The position numbers and the translations under genes are program-made. Below the pieces are notes generated by a model. It saw nothing but the letters and a program-made list of their open reading frames with translations. It had not been told where the DNA came from and did no database searches. This document shows positions 28,701 through 43,700 of a stretch of DNA of 64,000 bases, piece after piece. The first letter of the stretch is position 1; the number at the start of each line of letters is the position of its first letter. The stretch is from Siphonodentalium dalli (Eukaryota > Mollusca > Scaphopoda > Gadilida > Siphonodentaliidae): contig CP136069.1 of NCBI GenBank assembly GCA_032622095.1, forward strand, positions 155,549,043-155,613,042, in the 5' to 3' direction.

Positions 28701-31700
28701 GTAACTGGATAATATCTCTGTGTGAGAAGACACAAGAGAGAGACAACTTCATAGCATCCTGAACCTGATTTATTAGATACTATCGAGACAGTGCCACCTG
28801 TGTATCTTTGATATATTTTAGCGATGAATAAAATAATCAAAGGGCCATAACTCCAGTAAAAAGTACCGGATCAAACCCATATTCGAACTCGATCTGTATT
28901 TTGAGTTGAGAAACTCACATACAAAATTTAGTTCCTATCAGTTGAAAAATTGTTGATTTATCGAAGCATTCATGAATTCTATGTCAAAGGGCCATAACTC
29001 CATTAAAAAATATCGAATCAAACCCATATTCGAACTCGATATGTATTTTGGGTTGAGCAACTCACATGCCAAATTTGGTTATGGTCAGATAATTTCTTTT
29101 TGAGTTATGGCAGCATGCATAAATTCTAAGTTGAAAAAGGGCCATAACTCCGTAAAAAAAACTCGGATCAAACCCATATTCGAACTCGATCTGTATTTGG
29201 TGCTGAGAAATTCATATACAAAATTTGGTTCCGATCAGATAGAAAATATTTCAGTTATCGCACCATGCGTAAAGTGTCTACAGACAGACAGACAGACATA
29301 CAGACAGACGGACGGACGGACGGACTAACGACGAGTGGTCAATCCGGGCAACGACACTATGTTTACCATACTATGGTATGGGTAAACATAAAAATACATC
29401 GATGATTGACAGGTGTCCCCACGTGTTATCTGTTGTGCTTCGCTATAGCAATGGCCTGTGTCGCGACATAAACTTACAGCAGATAATATTTGTCGTGTGT
29501 GCGACTATTCTTTTTCGGGAGATGAACTCGCTGCATCAACCGGAAAGCTGCATCCGAGAGCAAAAAATAAGGTCGTCATCAAAAATGATGCTTTAGAACT
29601 ATTTAAAAGCATAAAATTAAGTCATTTCCTCGGTGTTAACTTTCAGATGACTTTTTTACGACAAATAATTTGATTTGCAAACCATGGTACAATAAAGTAA
29701 ATCAAATACACGGACATGAGTGAGTTCTATTTATATTTATGGGAGGACAAGTTGGTACCATGCGCAGGCCTATCTATCAGGTCTAGCACATCCTTCAAAT
29801 TAATCCGAATCGTACCGAATATATAATTTCGAAGCCATTGTTTCTGTCTCTGTTGTATTTGCAAGCATCGCTTTCGATCGGAGAAATTCCGCTCTGTTAC
29901 TATATTTAGAGGTGACATTATGGGAGTCTCCGCCCACTAACACTTGTTTATTAACCCATACGGTTTCATTGGACGGAAAATAATTTACGCAATCAATCAG
30001 ATTACGGAATCCCGAGGACTTGGAAATGAGATAGCGATGTTATCCGTCAGACCTTATATTCAATGTTGTAATGAATATTTAGGTATGAGTTTACTCAGAC
30101 TGGTGTCTTGGTTGTTACAAGTTGATCGACTGTTGGAATAATATTGACAAATATGGTAACGTAAGGTATACTTTTGATTTAAATAGACAATATATGGTCC
30201 GATAATATTGTTAAAATCATCATTTTTATTAACGAGACAATCTCCTCAGGGAATAAAATTATAATGAGATAGACGTTTCAAATCCAAGTGTTCACGATAT
30301 AAATTTGATAAATACAAGACAGTCAATGGCTGTTGTGATATGTGTATCGCTCTAGGATGACTTTACTTGTGTCTGCAACGTTTTACACATACAGTAGCTG
30401 CCTGATTCACCATAATTTAAACTATTCTAGCACTAATTCATTCCATCATATCGAATTGAACAGTTCACAGAAATTTCGTTGGTCAAATAGATAATAAATT
30501 AAACCGAGGTATATGACATAGGATAGCAGTCACTTTAAGAGTAACGTCAAATATTCCATAACATGGTCTTACCTGGTTCGCAGTATGGAGGGTTGAAATA
30601 GCCCCGCCCACATTCACATGATGGTTTTGGTCCCGTGAACCTATCGCAGTCTCGGTGACTCCGACAGTTACATTTCTTCGTGCACACCCATCCATATGTG
30701 TTGGCTGGACAAACGGTCGCTGTAAAATCAATACAAGAACGCGTATTATACATGTATATAGGATATTTCCTATATTGACTGATCCTAGCAACTGTTATTG
30801 CGTTCGTTGTTAACCAGTTTATCCGATTCGTTCACTCACGAATAATTCCAATGAAATCATAACCTGTTATCAGTGAAATAACATTTAATTCAATTCAATT
30901 CAATTCTTTATTATCTCCGTCCACTAATTTGTGGAACTGGAGGTATACATTGATATATTATCGTACATAATGTCAACAAAAGTTTAAAAATAACAGAGAT
31001 AAATAAAGTAGGAAAACTCACACACACAAAATTACAAATTCGAGATAATAACATACAGAAATATAATTAAATACAATTAGAATTCTATGTTATACAGTAA
31101 TGCCCTAATTAATCGACTCCATAACCACAGCAGAATTATGGGTAACTTTTCAGGATTTAGTCGAAATATGGCTTGTTGCCATTCATCGGAAAGCTCTCCC
31201 CGAGAGCTTTCAGATGAATGGCAACAAGCCATATTTCCGACTAAATCCTGATAAGTTACCCATCATTATGCTGTGGTTATGGAGTCGATTAATTAGGGCA
31301 TTACTGTACACATAATACGAATCAAAATACGCCATCGCTAAACTTTGTGATTCATTGTTGTTACATATTATATTGTATACATACATATGGGCAACATTGC
31401 CTGAAATAAACTATTGTATATAATATGTCAAGTCATAGTTGTCACAGTTATGCAATTAACGTTTGTGTTGAATATAGAAGTTCCAAAATTAAAACATACC
31501 CTCGACAACCATTACATGTTTTACATATACAAACTGTGTTTTTTTAAAGATCAGTATATATAATTACCAATCAGTTTGACATGATTGTGTGTATATATAA
31601 CTACCGTACATCCACATTCACGAGTCTATTCAAGAGGCCCGAATATATGACTCAATTTGTTCGAGATGCTAACCAAAGATTTGTAGGGACCATGTTGATG

Positions 31701-34700
31701 TGTATTCATAGCAAACATATCCATATCACCAACTGCTAAGACCCACCATATCAAATCCAGTCGTAAGTCGGGATTTTTTTACCCTGTGCCAATGCATTCT
31801 CTTATATATGCGAGTCGACCATAGGTCGCCTCGCATATATAAGAGAATGCATTGGCCTAACAATTTTTTACAATTTTAATAATTTGTTCTTGTATTCTTT
31901 AACAATTTTATAATTTCACCCATACAGAGCCCCAGACAAACATGAGCAGACGACACTCTTCTATATGCTTCTATATATGTGTGGGGCTCCCTGTAGGGTA
32001 ATGGATGTTTTTTATTTTATGTCCTAAAAATTGTAAGAAACATTTATTTAAAAAAAATGATAAAAAATTGTTAGGCCAATGCATTCTCGTATATATGCGA
32101 GGCGACCTATGGTCGACTCGCATATATAAGAGAATGCATTGGCACAGGGTAAAAAAAATCCCGACTTACGACTGGATTTGATACATGTAAGACAACACAA
32201 CATAGCCCATAGTCTACGGCTAAGCTACATACTATTGGATACAACATAGTTTAAATACAGGTATGACATGCTTTACTTGTATGGACGTTATCGTATCTAT
32301 ACGTACGTGTTTGGCAGTCATACCCAGTCCACCCGATTGCACACTTGCTTCTGTTACATATACCCGTAGCACTGTCGCATGTTTCATCCGGGTCCTTACA
32401 GTGACATTCCTTTACACAGTTTTCACCGAACCTCCCGATTGGACACTCTGAAATCAATAACTTAAGTGTGAAGGACGTTCAACGGGAAATTAAGTTTATG
32501 TGCATACCCAATTTACCGTTGATGAATATACACATACATATAGGTACCAATTGTATATACAAGAAAACTAAGATGCATGCATCAGGTCGGCCGTGAACTA
32601 TCTACCATAGAATTGTTGTAGCTATCGATTATACATTTTGGAACACCTGTCTGTATGTATGTGTGTATGCATGAATGCATGTGTGTATGTGTTATATACT
32701 CTAACACTGCTCGACTGATCCGACTCGGATTTGGTATTTAACGTGTCAACTTGACCTCGCTCATGTTTCTGGACCTTGACCGATCCGACTAAAAATTTGT
32801 GTGTAGGACTACTTCGATCCCGGGAGCAATATTGACGGGTCCAATTTCACGTGGGACCATGTTCTCGAACGTGCTGATGTAGGCATGTTTCTGGACTATT
32901 TGGACGGGTCAAATCTTGATCCCGACCTGACTTTGACATTCAAAAAGATCAATTCAAGGTCAAATCTGGTAAAACGAAGTATTTCAACGAAATATAATAC
33001 CTACTGTTACTTTTGTCCCAGGAGTGTTTCGGGTGGGTCAAATTATGACCCTGACCCGATCTTGACATTCAAAATTGTCAATTCAAGGTCAAATCGGGTA
33101 AAGCCGCGGGCGGATTTCGACGGGTACTTTTGTCGTGACTTTTGTCCCGGGAGTGTTTTGGGCGGGTCAAATCGTGACCCGACATGACGTTCACCTTTAA
33201 AATGGTCAATTCAAGGTTAAATCGCGCAATTCTCCGAAAATCAGAGGGGAACATCCCGGACGAAGTAGGGTCCACCAGCTACTATTATATATTTCTAGAT
33301 TTAGTTACAAACTAAATACCTGTATATTGTACAAAGAAATGTTTGACAAATATATCTGTATCAATATTACCATACGGGTCATTAAAATAGATACGACGAA
33401 ACAAATGTTGAAGGGTGCATGGTATCAGGTAAATTTTTATATTTCAAATGATGACAGGAATGCGGAAAGTTGAAGTACCTACGTAATACTGGCTATCCGA
33501 ATGAAGAGATATACATGTATATAAAAACCAAAATAGAAGATGACTGCTGGCGACAATGTTTTCCAAAAAAATTCAAAGCATTCGATAGCTCCCATCTAGT
33601 TGTCAGCCCGAAGATCAATATAAAGTGTGGTGACTATCAGATGAGGGATATGACTGTACAGTTGCTAAACAATTCAGTCACGCAAAAGAGGATCAAACAG
33701 TAAGATACCAAATTGCTGCCTGTGGTAATGTTTTTTAACGAAATTCGGGAAAATTAGATTACTCTCCCCCTGGTTATCCAGAAGATCATTGTGGAATCTG
33801 GTGACGATCGGACAAGGGGTGTCGTCTGTAGGATCAACCAAATTATTTAGCCATAAAAATAGTAAAATTCAAGATCACCGCTGGCAGTGATGTCTTCACA
33901 AGGACAGCTTGAGAACAAAACATGGCTCACATCTAGCGGTGACCCAAACTATCCACATGAAAAAAGTTCTCCAATAAAAGCTGGCTGCAGGGTGCGCCAA
34001 TTGATTCAAATTCGAAATTTAACAGGGTGTACTGCTTGTGGCCATGTTTCCCCCGCAAATTTGATAGACTGATGGACAAAACCACTGAATCCGTTGAATC
34101 AATATACATGTATACATGGATTAATGTATATGCATTGTTATACACAGTACTGGTATATAAAGGTACTGAAAATAACAATATTACTAGTATACACAAAATA
34201 AACCATATATCATGGCTATGGGTTCTAATATCCGAATATGACAGCTGATAACTTGGTGTGAATTGAAGAGTGGTGGTGTTTCACGCATATCTAACCCTCC
34301 ATGTTAGAAACATGCCATTAAATGTCATAAGTATAATCTAGCTTGAGGACAGAAGTTATCCATAAAAACCCCCCTTAATTCAACCAGGTCCTCGCGCGAT
34401 GTATGGTCGATCACATGATGATCTATTGTTGTATAAAAACAGCACTGCATGTAAATATAAAATAAAATAGTGCTACATCTTATTACAGATTATTGCCATA
34501 TATAATCAGTGACTATACAGACAGTCTGACAAAATAAAGTTTCAGTGACACTCTATCCGAAGAGGGGAATAATTCCATCTGTTACAGTCAATGGAGCAAT
34601 TATGAATCTGGAAAGGTGAAATTTCTAAGTAATACTAGATATCGACATGACGCGATAACATATAACGTAAATGCAATATGGCCGCTGGCGACCATTTTTT

Positions 34701-37700
34701 CCTATAAAATTAAAAAAATATTTGATAGCTCTCATCTGATAGATCAATATCAAGATAAATATGAAGTTTAGTGATGATCGGATGAGTGAAGTGGACTGTG
34801 CTAAACGGTTTAGTAATGCTTAAAAAGATTTTTACCTTAATATTTTTATGTTCACTTTATAAACTTCACTGAGTCATCTTTGTCATGTATTGAGTTTGAT
34901 ATCTTTTGTTAGTTTATAAATCATGTATGTCTCATGTTTGTTATTTTAATTTATGTGTTTATTATCATTAAATAAAGTTGAATTCCTTAAAAAGATTCTT
35001 ACCTCAATGTTTTTATGTTCACTTTATAAACTCCACTGAGTCATCTTTGTCATGTATTGAATTTGATATCTTTTGTTAACAGTTCATAAATTATGTATGT
35101 CTCGTGTTCGTTATTATATTATATACACTTTATAGTGTGTTTCAGAACGAAAACAAAATGAATAAAATCAACAAATTTGTAAATTTAAAAACAATTCAAA
35201 CGTTGTTGTATTCCATGTCCCAGCCCGGACATATACACCAAATTTCAATAATATTCATTGAGAAACAACGGACCAAACGCCATATAACACCCCGTATGCA
35301 TCTTTTATTCCGAGTTGGCCTTTTATTCCGAGTTGGCACGCGCCGATTGGGCGAGTTAGCCCTGGGCGAGTACGCCGATTCCGACACCTTTTCTATTTGC
35401 AGCAGGTTAAGTTTACGCGTAATTTAATTTACAAAGTTCCCCAATTGGTATCGTAAATAGAGCGACCTTATTTGACAGAGAATGCCTCTGTTATTGATTA
35501 TAAAGTTGCTATACATTAAAAACGACAATTCACATGCTCGTTCAAGCGCAGTAGTCTATTTTCCCCATGTTAAAGGACATCCACAAATACTAAATAACGC
35601 TAACTTACTGCCGAATGTTTTACACGACAACTGTTAACATATTTGGGCTGAATTCATCTGACGCGGTATTATTCCTCAAAATAAACAACAAAACCATCGT
35701 TACTTGGAAATGTAGTTTGGGCTAACATTTACATAAATCCTCCACATCATTATTCCGACACACACGTCAGATGAAAAACTCACATGAAGTAACCGGCCAA
35801 ATTGGCCGAAATGATATTTCTGATTGTGATTAACACAGTCTTTACTAAAAACTCATTGACGATTAGTATCATTAGGACATGTTCAGGTAATAAGTTCAAC
35901 ACACGACCTGTGTTTGTTTGTTTGTTGAACTTATTATTTGAACATTCCCCATTAACCCTTTACCCAACAAAACGGCCAAAACCGGCCAAATAAAGCTGCA
36001 ACAGCCTAAATTATCTTGGGTCTGTCTCAATAAAACCATACAAATATGGATATCATTGGAACCGGCTCATTGACCACATTGTGATGGTTACAGTTATGCC
36101 CTGTGCCAATGCATTCTCTTATATATGCGAGTCGACCATAGGTCGCCTCGCATATGTAAGAGAATGCATTGGCCTAACACTTTTTACCATTTTTTCTTAC
36201 ATTCTTTAACAATTTTATAATTTTTAATGTGTTAAGCCAATGCATTCTCTTATATATGCGAGGCGACATATGGTCGACTCGCATATATAAGAGAATGCAT
36301 TGGCACAGGGCCGTTCTGTTGGGTAAAGGGTTAATGAATATGAAAAGTTCTGCTCGTGTATTACCCTATATTCCTGCGTCTGCTTTTTGTTTTTTTTGTA
36401 TATATTTTTATTAGACAATAATTATAATATGAACAATATAATAATCACAACGAACGTACCCGTTTGCCTCACACTCAACTAAAAAGTATATTCTATCATT
36501 CACTTTCTCACATTCTCTTGCACTCACATTCACACACTCAGTAACCACTTTAAAACCATGAACATAGCAAAAAAAGTAATGTTTTGTTTCAATTCAGTAA
36601 ACGCAATTTCTTTTGGTATGTTTATACACAAATGAATGTTTGCATCCCTTTTCATATTTTGATAATGGAGTATATGTCCCTGTCCGATTTTAATTTGTTT
36701 GAAGAAAAGGAAATAAAATTAAGATTAGGGAGTCTTATCTTTGTCTTTCAATAATCCCAATAGTAGACCCCAGTCTCTTTCAAAATGATGACTTTTGAAA
36801 TTCACCTTTGATGCAAACTGCTCTGCCTTTAATAGATGTATAATCATTCTGAGAGCTCCTTCAGTTGTGAGTTCACAATTTGCAAATTTATTATTATAGA
36901 TATATCTCTTCAATATCAGATTTAAATAATTCAAGGTATAATTTTCTTTTCCTGAAATCCCTAAAATAAAGGTAGAAGCTGATTTTGTCTGCTTTTATAA
37001 CCTGAACGCAATATTGTCGCGCAATGGCTGTTGGCACTTACCACATTCTCTGACGTCACAGTTTCCCCATCGCGTATCCTTGTTTAATGTGTAGCACCAA
37101 GGTTTCGTGGCGTCGGTCGTAGTTCGGCAGTAGTTGTCTGGCATCTCTCTGTCTGGGAAGTTGATCGGTTTGTACGCATGCGTGTGAGGTTCTTGAGAAG
37201 ACCATTTTTGACATTGCTTTAGATCTACAGTCATCTTCATGCGACCCATGTATAAACGGCTCTGTGAGTTGAAGTAACATCGATCAGCTGTAACAAGGAC
37301 GAGAGATGTGAAATGTATGATATAGAACGATATAAGCATGACGTTTGATGATGACAAAACCGAGAACCAATTTCTCATTAATACTTCCAAAACACTCATT
37401 CCCCAAGTATGGAACTGCTTGAACGCTTCTCCAAAAAATTCTCCAAATAAAACACAATTTAAAAAGTCTATCACCAATAATCTATTATCACAATATAGTA
37501 GTGATACCTATAATAAATAAAACTCGAGAATGTAAATCCTGCAGAGTAACAAGTGGAAACTAGAATGCACTCAGAGAGATGCCAACGTGCGCAAAAATGT
37601 AATAAACAATAATTAAAACAATAATTTCACTGTATTTTACTTAATTTATTTAATTTAATTTAATGTTAGCAAAAAAAGACAATTACCATTTCTCATTTCA

Positions 37701-40700
37701 TCACAGATAAAAGGCAAATTACTATATTAATCATTTAAGTAATTAAAACCAATTCCATGTTGCCGAAAGGATGAGACTTTAATATCGATTACATTTTTTT
37801 CAGCGGCATATTTTCATTTTCATTTTCCGATAGTCAAAGTTGACCAAAGGAGCAATTATAAGAAATAATTAATACCATTTGTGTAAATATTGAAGGTTAG
37901 GCTATTCAGCCTATTGCGTCGAATTACGAAATCGCGTTTTGAATGTCTCTCTTTTCCCGCACGATAAAAAGAGGTCTTCGCACGAACCAAAAAATGATAA
38001 AACTTCCCAATTATAAGTAAAAATACCCAAAATGAAGGAGTCTATGTAGGTTCCGAAGGAGTCTATAGACTTTTTGATGTAGAGTTCTGATGGAGAAAAT
38101 GTAGGTCGATCTATTTTTGTCATAACTCTGACGTATTTTGACCTGGGAGAAAAAATCGAAATCGAGGCTCACTATACGAGCATGCCAGTTTTAAATATAG
38201 AAACAGGGAATCCCGACAAATGGCGATATCGGCGACAAACAAATAATCGAAAACAACACATAAAATAACCATAGCAGAAACGCGGCACAGTATAAATGTC
38301 AGAACGCCACGAGGTTTTACGTCGTTTTTGGTGACGTCATGGAGTGAAACGGAGTAGGGCGAGCGCACGTAATTACTGAACTGTTGTTGGCATGTCCCAA
38401 CAATTATTGGTTCTCGGTATTGCACGAGTTTGTTGTGGCGTGATTCTACAACGAAAATCGTAGGTTCGAGTTGCACCTTGCATCAAAACAAACCAGTGCA
38501 ACATATAGAGTTATCATGTTGACATCACTGTGTCGTTGCATGTTTATAACAGACCCGGAGAACGTGGCTTCTGTAATGAAATTTTGGTAAATATTCCTTT
38601 ATTTATAAACACTCCGGTGGGATGGTCAAGTATCAGTTGAGAATAATCTTGCTCAAAGTATTTTCTTTTAGGAATATTAATCAAATTGACAACACACACC
38701 GTCAGTCTTATATGCAACGACTCTGGGTGGCGAAATCTTGTGTGTTAGCTCATCGACGATAGTTGCGTCCCGGTCCTAATTGGCATAACGCCTGAGTACT
38801 AACTTGTCAATTATAGCACCTGAACATGCCCATAATATGCCTTTAATTGAAAAATTATGTATTGAGATAGACCATATACCGCATAATAGTGAAGACCTGT
38901 TTCGTTACAGTTGACGTTGATGCCAAGGACGCTGTCAACGCAATCGATATGTATTGTCATAAAGACAAGGCAGAATTGGACGTTCTGGCACCGTCTATAT
39001 TGTGCTGTATTTCACACAAAATAAACCAATGTGCGTGCATTAACACACACACAAGAGGTTCTCGTGATGAAAAGCCAAGACGTCGACACATATAAGAGTG
39101 TACATAATAACATGGTCCGGGAATGTTGTCAGTCATCTCACATATGACTGCATGGCGGCCGAACATTTTAAAGATTGCGTATACCTCTTCACCGAGCTCT
39201 CTGTTTATATTCATGACATGTGTATAAAATAATACGTTTGAGTCACAATGACCAATTCAAAGGAGCCTGTCATTAGAATTCACGATAAATTTTGTTTTCG
39301 CGAACTGGGACCAAATTTGCTAAATTTGGCACACTACTATACAAAATGCCCAGAGGCAGAGGGAACAATCTCGATGACATATATACATAAATGTGTCTAC
39401 CAATTTACCAAGGCTTGTCCAAATGTAAGTAAAACATTACTGTGAACATTGTTTTCACATGAACGACGTCAACTTGCGAAGTGCCAACATTCGGTTGAAT
39501 TCACCTTGTTGTACAGTTTCGGGTTTTCGTGAATTAAAAACAAAACATACAGACTGCTCGTTTCGGTTTCTTGAACTAGATTTCAACACATTCTTGCGAC
39601 AGTAAGGTTTCTATTAACTGTTTATCGGTAATTGAATAACCCTATATTGTTCTGGCAAAACGAGTTGTACGTGATATCTTTTAACATCTTATGCTATACA
39701 ATGTCGAATTGTTCGGTGAAATATAATAAATAGAGCATGTCTTTTCGTTTACTACGCGGACATAGTGCTCATTGGGATGGGTATATATTATATATTTATT
39801 TTTACATACCACAACTGTTTGAAAGGGCAAGCAATATATGTGTAACATGTATGGTTTTTAAACCAAGTAAATGGCGCTACTACTTTAGCCTCAAAAGACA
39901 ATCAAATATATGGCAAAAACATGAGGCAGAACTAGAGTATTCGAATCAGAGCAGTTGAGCATAAATGTTATCATAGTCAGCAGGGAATATGGTCTGGAAC
40001 ACCCTGGAATAATTACTCACTAACTGTATATACGTCCCTGGTGTTTTGGAAGCCATGCATCATGGTGTTTGTATTATACCACATCGTTTGGACATTCACG
40101 TGTTACAGGAGAAATCACGCGGGATGAATTAGTTCTGATAAATTGAGATTGATTCGTCATTTGTGGGGTTTCTTGGAAGAGGTATTCACAGGCGCGAATC
40201 CCAGACGTTCTCGGATGACATTAACACCGCGCCATTGAGCACCGACCGGCCGGGCAGTAAATCACACTAGAATGGCGATGCCGTAGGAATTCAGTACAAT
40301 AATGGCGCCTTAATGCTCCGAGGTAATGGACAGTTGATAACTCCTCTCCGATCACACACTTAACCAAAAATCCCATTATCAGAGCCGATTTTTTTCTTCT
40401 TCTTTGGATCAATTCGTGCTAATGGTTAAGGACATTCCCGTGTCACAAATCAGACTACGCAACAAGTCTTAGGAGCACTTCCATTGACAGTGATGGAAAG
40501 GTTTTCAGCGAATTAAACAAAATTTCGTCGCTTTTTTCCCCAGCTAGTAACGCTGAAGTGGTCACTCTGACCAAAAATATTGCTGAAGGGTACACAGGTT
40601 TTGAATTCTCGTTTTAAACGACGTTTAGTTTCGTATCTGCCATGATTTCTGTTAGAGAGTAATTGTTTTACGTTTCAATGAACATTCATTGAACTGAAAA

Positions 40701-43700
40701 CAAACTGCTAATGGGCGCCAGTTTTTCAGAAACAAAGTTTAAGTAACGGTCACAGACCCTGTGTACCCTTCAGCACATTTTCAAACCATGTGTATCCTTC
40801 AGCACATTTTTTGGTGATATATAGTGACCCCTTCAGCTAGTAACATCGGTGGAGACAATCTTTAGCAATGGCGAAGTTGCATCTAGCACATGTTGATCAG
40901 TTGGCAAAGTACATGTATCATTATAGGCAAACATATTAAGCCGCACACAGATTGCGAAGCTGTATGGTTCTAATCCCAATCATCGCGGATTTGCGATACA
41001 TGCATGAGCAATATAACCTGATTCATGCATGTATCGGGGCAAGTTTTTCAGTAGATTTTTTGGGTTGGTTGTCCTCAAGTGCAATAATGTGATTTGCCAT
41101 GAAATGTTACCATCTGGGCTGTCCTTCATCTGTCCATAGTACTGATGTTATGATGATTTGGACCAGAGACTAAAACGACGACGATTAACCAATGAAGCAA
41201 ACCAACATAGCACATGAATGAAATGGTTAAAGACCGTCACGTGCCAATAGTCAGACCATGCATGCAACAAGTCTCAGGATCGCTTTCATTGACAGTGATC
41301 CACGCAACGGGAACTCAATCCGATTCGAGTATCTGGGCAAGTTTGTCCGCTGTTTTTTTTTGGGGGGGGGGGGGGTGTCTCAAGTTGAAATAATGTGATT
41401 ACCCATGATATTTGACCTTCCGTGTGGACCTTCCTCCGCCCATAGATCTGACGTCGCGATAATAAGGACTAAATAGGGACTAAAAAGACGATATACACCA
41501 CATGGCTAAAACCAAACCAATCTATAACACAGGAATCTATATATTGCATGATCATTAGCAAATTGCCTGTTATGGCTCCGATAAGTTCGCCCATGTTGAT
41601 GTACGAACCCCTTCTAATACCCAACACCAACATCGGCGAATTAGCAATGTGGCATATATATGACCTTCATAGATGACCGTGTCCACTTATTTGCTACATA
41701 ATTCCATGTCCACCACATGCAGTGTTGTCCTTATCATATCGGAGGGTGATTTACACCACTTAGTGACTAATTGTCGAAAATCGCCTTGTAAATTACTGTA
41801 GGTACAAAGACAAATGCATGCATACTTATGCGATTATATGCTTATAACACAATTTAGTGCATGGACTCTGTATAAAGATGCTGAAATTTAAAGAACTTGT
41901 GGCAAACGGTTGAGTTACATGTATTACTGCATGGTTATAAATTCGAAATGTCAATTATCGTCGCCGAACTATTAAAACTAACTGTGACCTATTTCCCAAT
42001 CAGAATGAACAATGTACATGTATATTATGGGGCAATTTCGGACAATGGCAGGTTAATTCCTACAAGCATCATCTTCAAGTAAATACGTAAATACTCGTAC
42101 ATGCACGGTACGCATAACATTGGATGCACTCCATATACTTGGGCACTAAATGATTGTCTCCTCCAGCTATCTATTATTTTTATTTTATTGGCATACCAAG
42201 GTAAAATAATGTATAAAAAATATAGTGAACATTGGGCATAAAAAACTTTCTGAAATATGGATGTTTAGGAAGTCATCACCATCTTTTATCGCTTGGATTC
42301 GATAAAAATATGTATGCATTTATTTCCGCATGGCGAAAATTTAATTTTCCGGGTTAAGAGCATGCTATATACGCTGGGGTGATCATATAGAAAGCTGCCA
42401 ACAATATAGACATTAACGCACTAAACACGCATTAGTCAATGTGTTGCAAACAGAACGTTTTCTTCCCGATGTTTTCCGGATCACCGAGTTCGTCTATACA
42501 ACACACGATTTAGTTACTGCCAAAAGGTTTGGAGATAATAGACTTCTTTGATGTACAGGCGAGTGATTTATATGTGCATGAGTCATATCCTCGATTCCTC
42601 ATTCTGTGAATTATGTTTTAGCACAGCGCTACTTCCTGACTGCATAGAACAGCTTCTTATAGATGTGTTTTGAGTTCCAGACTTTTAAAGGTACTCAATC
42701 CGATTAAGCACCCCTCAATTACTATTTATTTGGCTTCGGGGTTAAAACATATTTCATTCGAGTCGAGGAACTCATCCATCAAAGCTCAAACTGATCAGAT
42801 ATCGATTTTTAAATATATTAGTTTTCACCACCTTGAATATTTAGTGGCCCAGTAAAAGTCGACGAGAAGATTGTTTCGGACCAAATTGCGTATGGAGATG
42901 GATAACTCAAAAATCAAGTGGCTTTTATGTGTCAGATATTTGACAAATCGGCAAAATTTCGTTGAACAACATGTTGATAAATAACAGGTTTTGGCAATTT
43001 TATACTATAGTTGACTGTGGTTTGCATTATGTTTGGGCGATTAAATCGATTCTGATAACTGAATCGGCATTTAAAATTAAAGTGTCAATGACACTGTAGC
43101 TCAACTTGGAAAGGGAATAATTTCTTGTGTTACAGTCAATGGAGTGATTGGGAATGTGTTAAGTTGAAAGGCCTAGTTATGCAAAGAGTAAAATCCAAGA
43201 TGGCCACTGGCAGCCATGTTGATTTGCCGAATGACCCCAAAAAGACTCGTTCCCATTTACATGTTTAAAAAAAATGTTGTTGTTGGAATCTGATGATTTA
43301 GGGACCATCGAATCGGATTGAATACCTTTAAAAACTTTCTGCACACAATTGTTCATTACCATAAGCTTGTATAACTGAAACATGGTCCAGAAACCATTTT
43401 TTTTAGTCCGACTTTTATCTGTTGATATTTACATCCAGCGCGGTGAAATCAGCCTTAAAACTCACTCCTGTTTAGTTATTTGTTTAAGTATATATAGATG
43501 CATATCTGTTTACTAAACTATACGTACCCAGTTGACATCCGGTACCCCAGTAGCCCGATGCGCAACCGTGCGGACAGTCTCCGTTTATTTTACTGCAGAC
43601 CGAGTTTCCCCTGCAGCGACACTGGAACCGACAGAGGTAGCCGAACGTTCCATCCGGGCATCTCGTCAGAAGATCGTTCACGCCTCCTGTAAGTAGACAA

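Noticed and set aside
34027-35427. Small plus-strand frames as genes
   Set aside because: Short, within degenerate repeats or AT-rich text, with no recognisable motifs.
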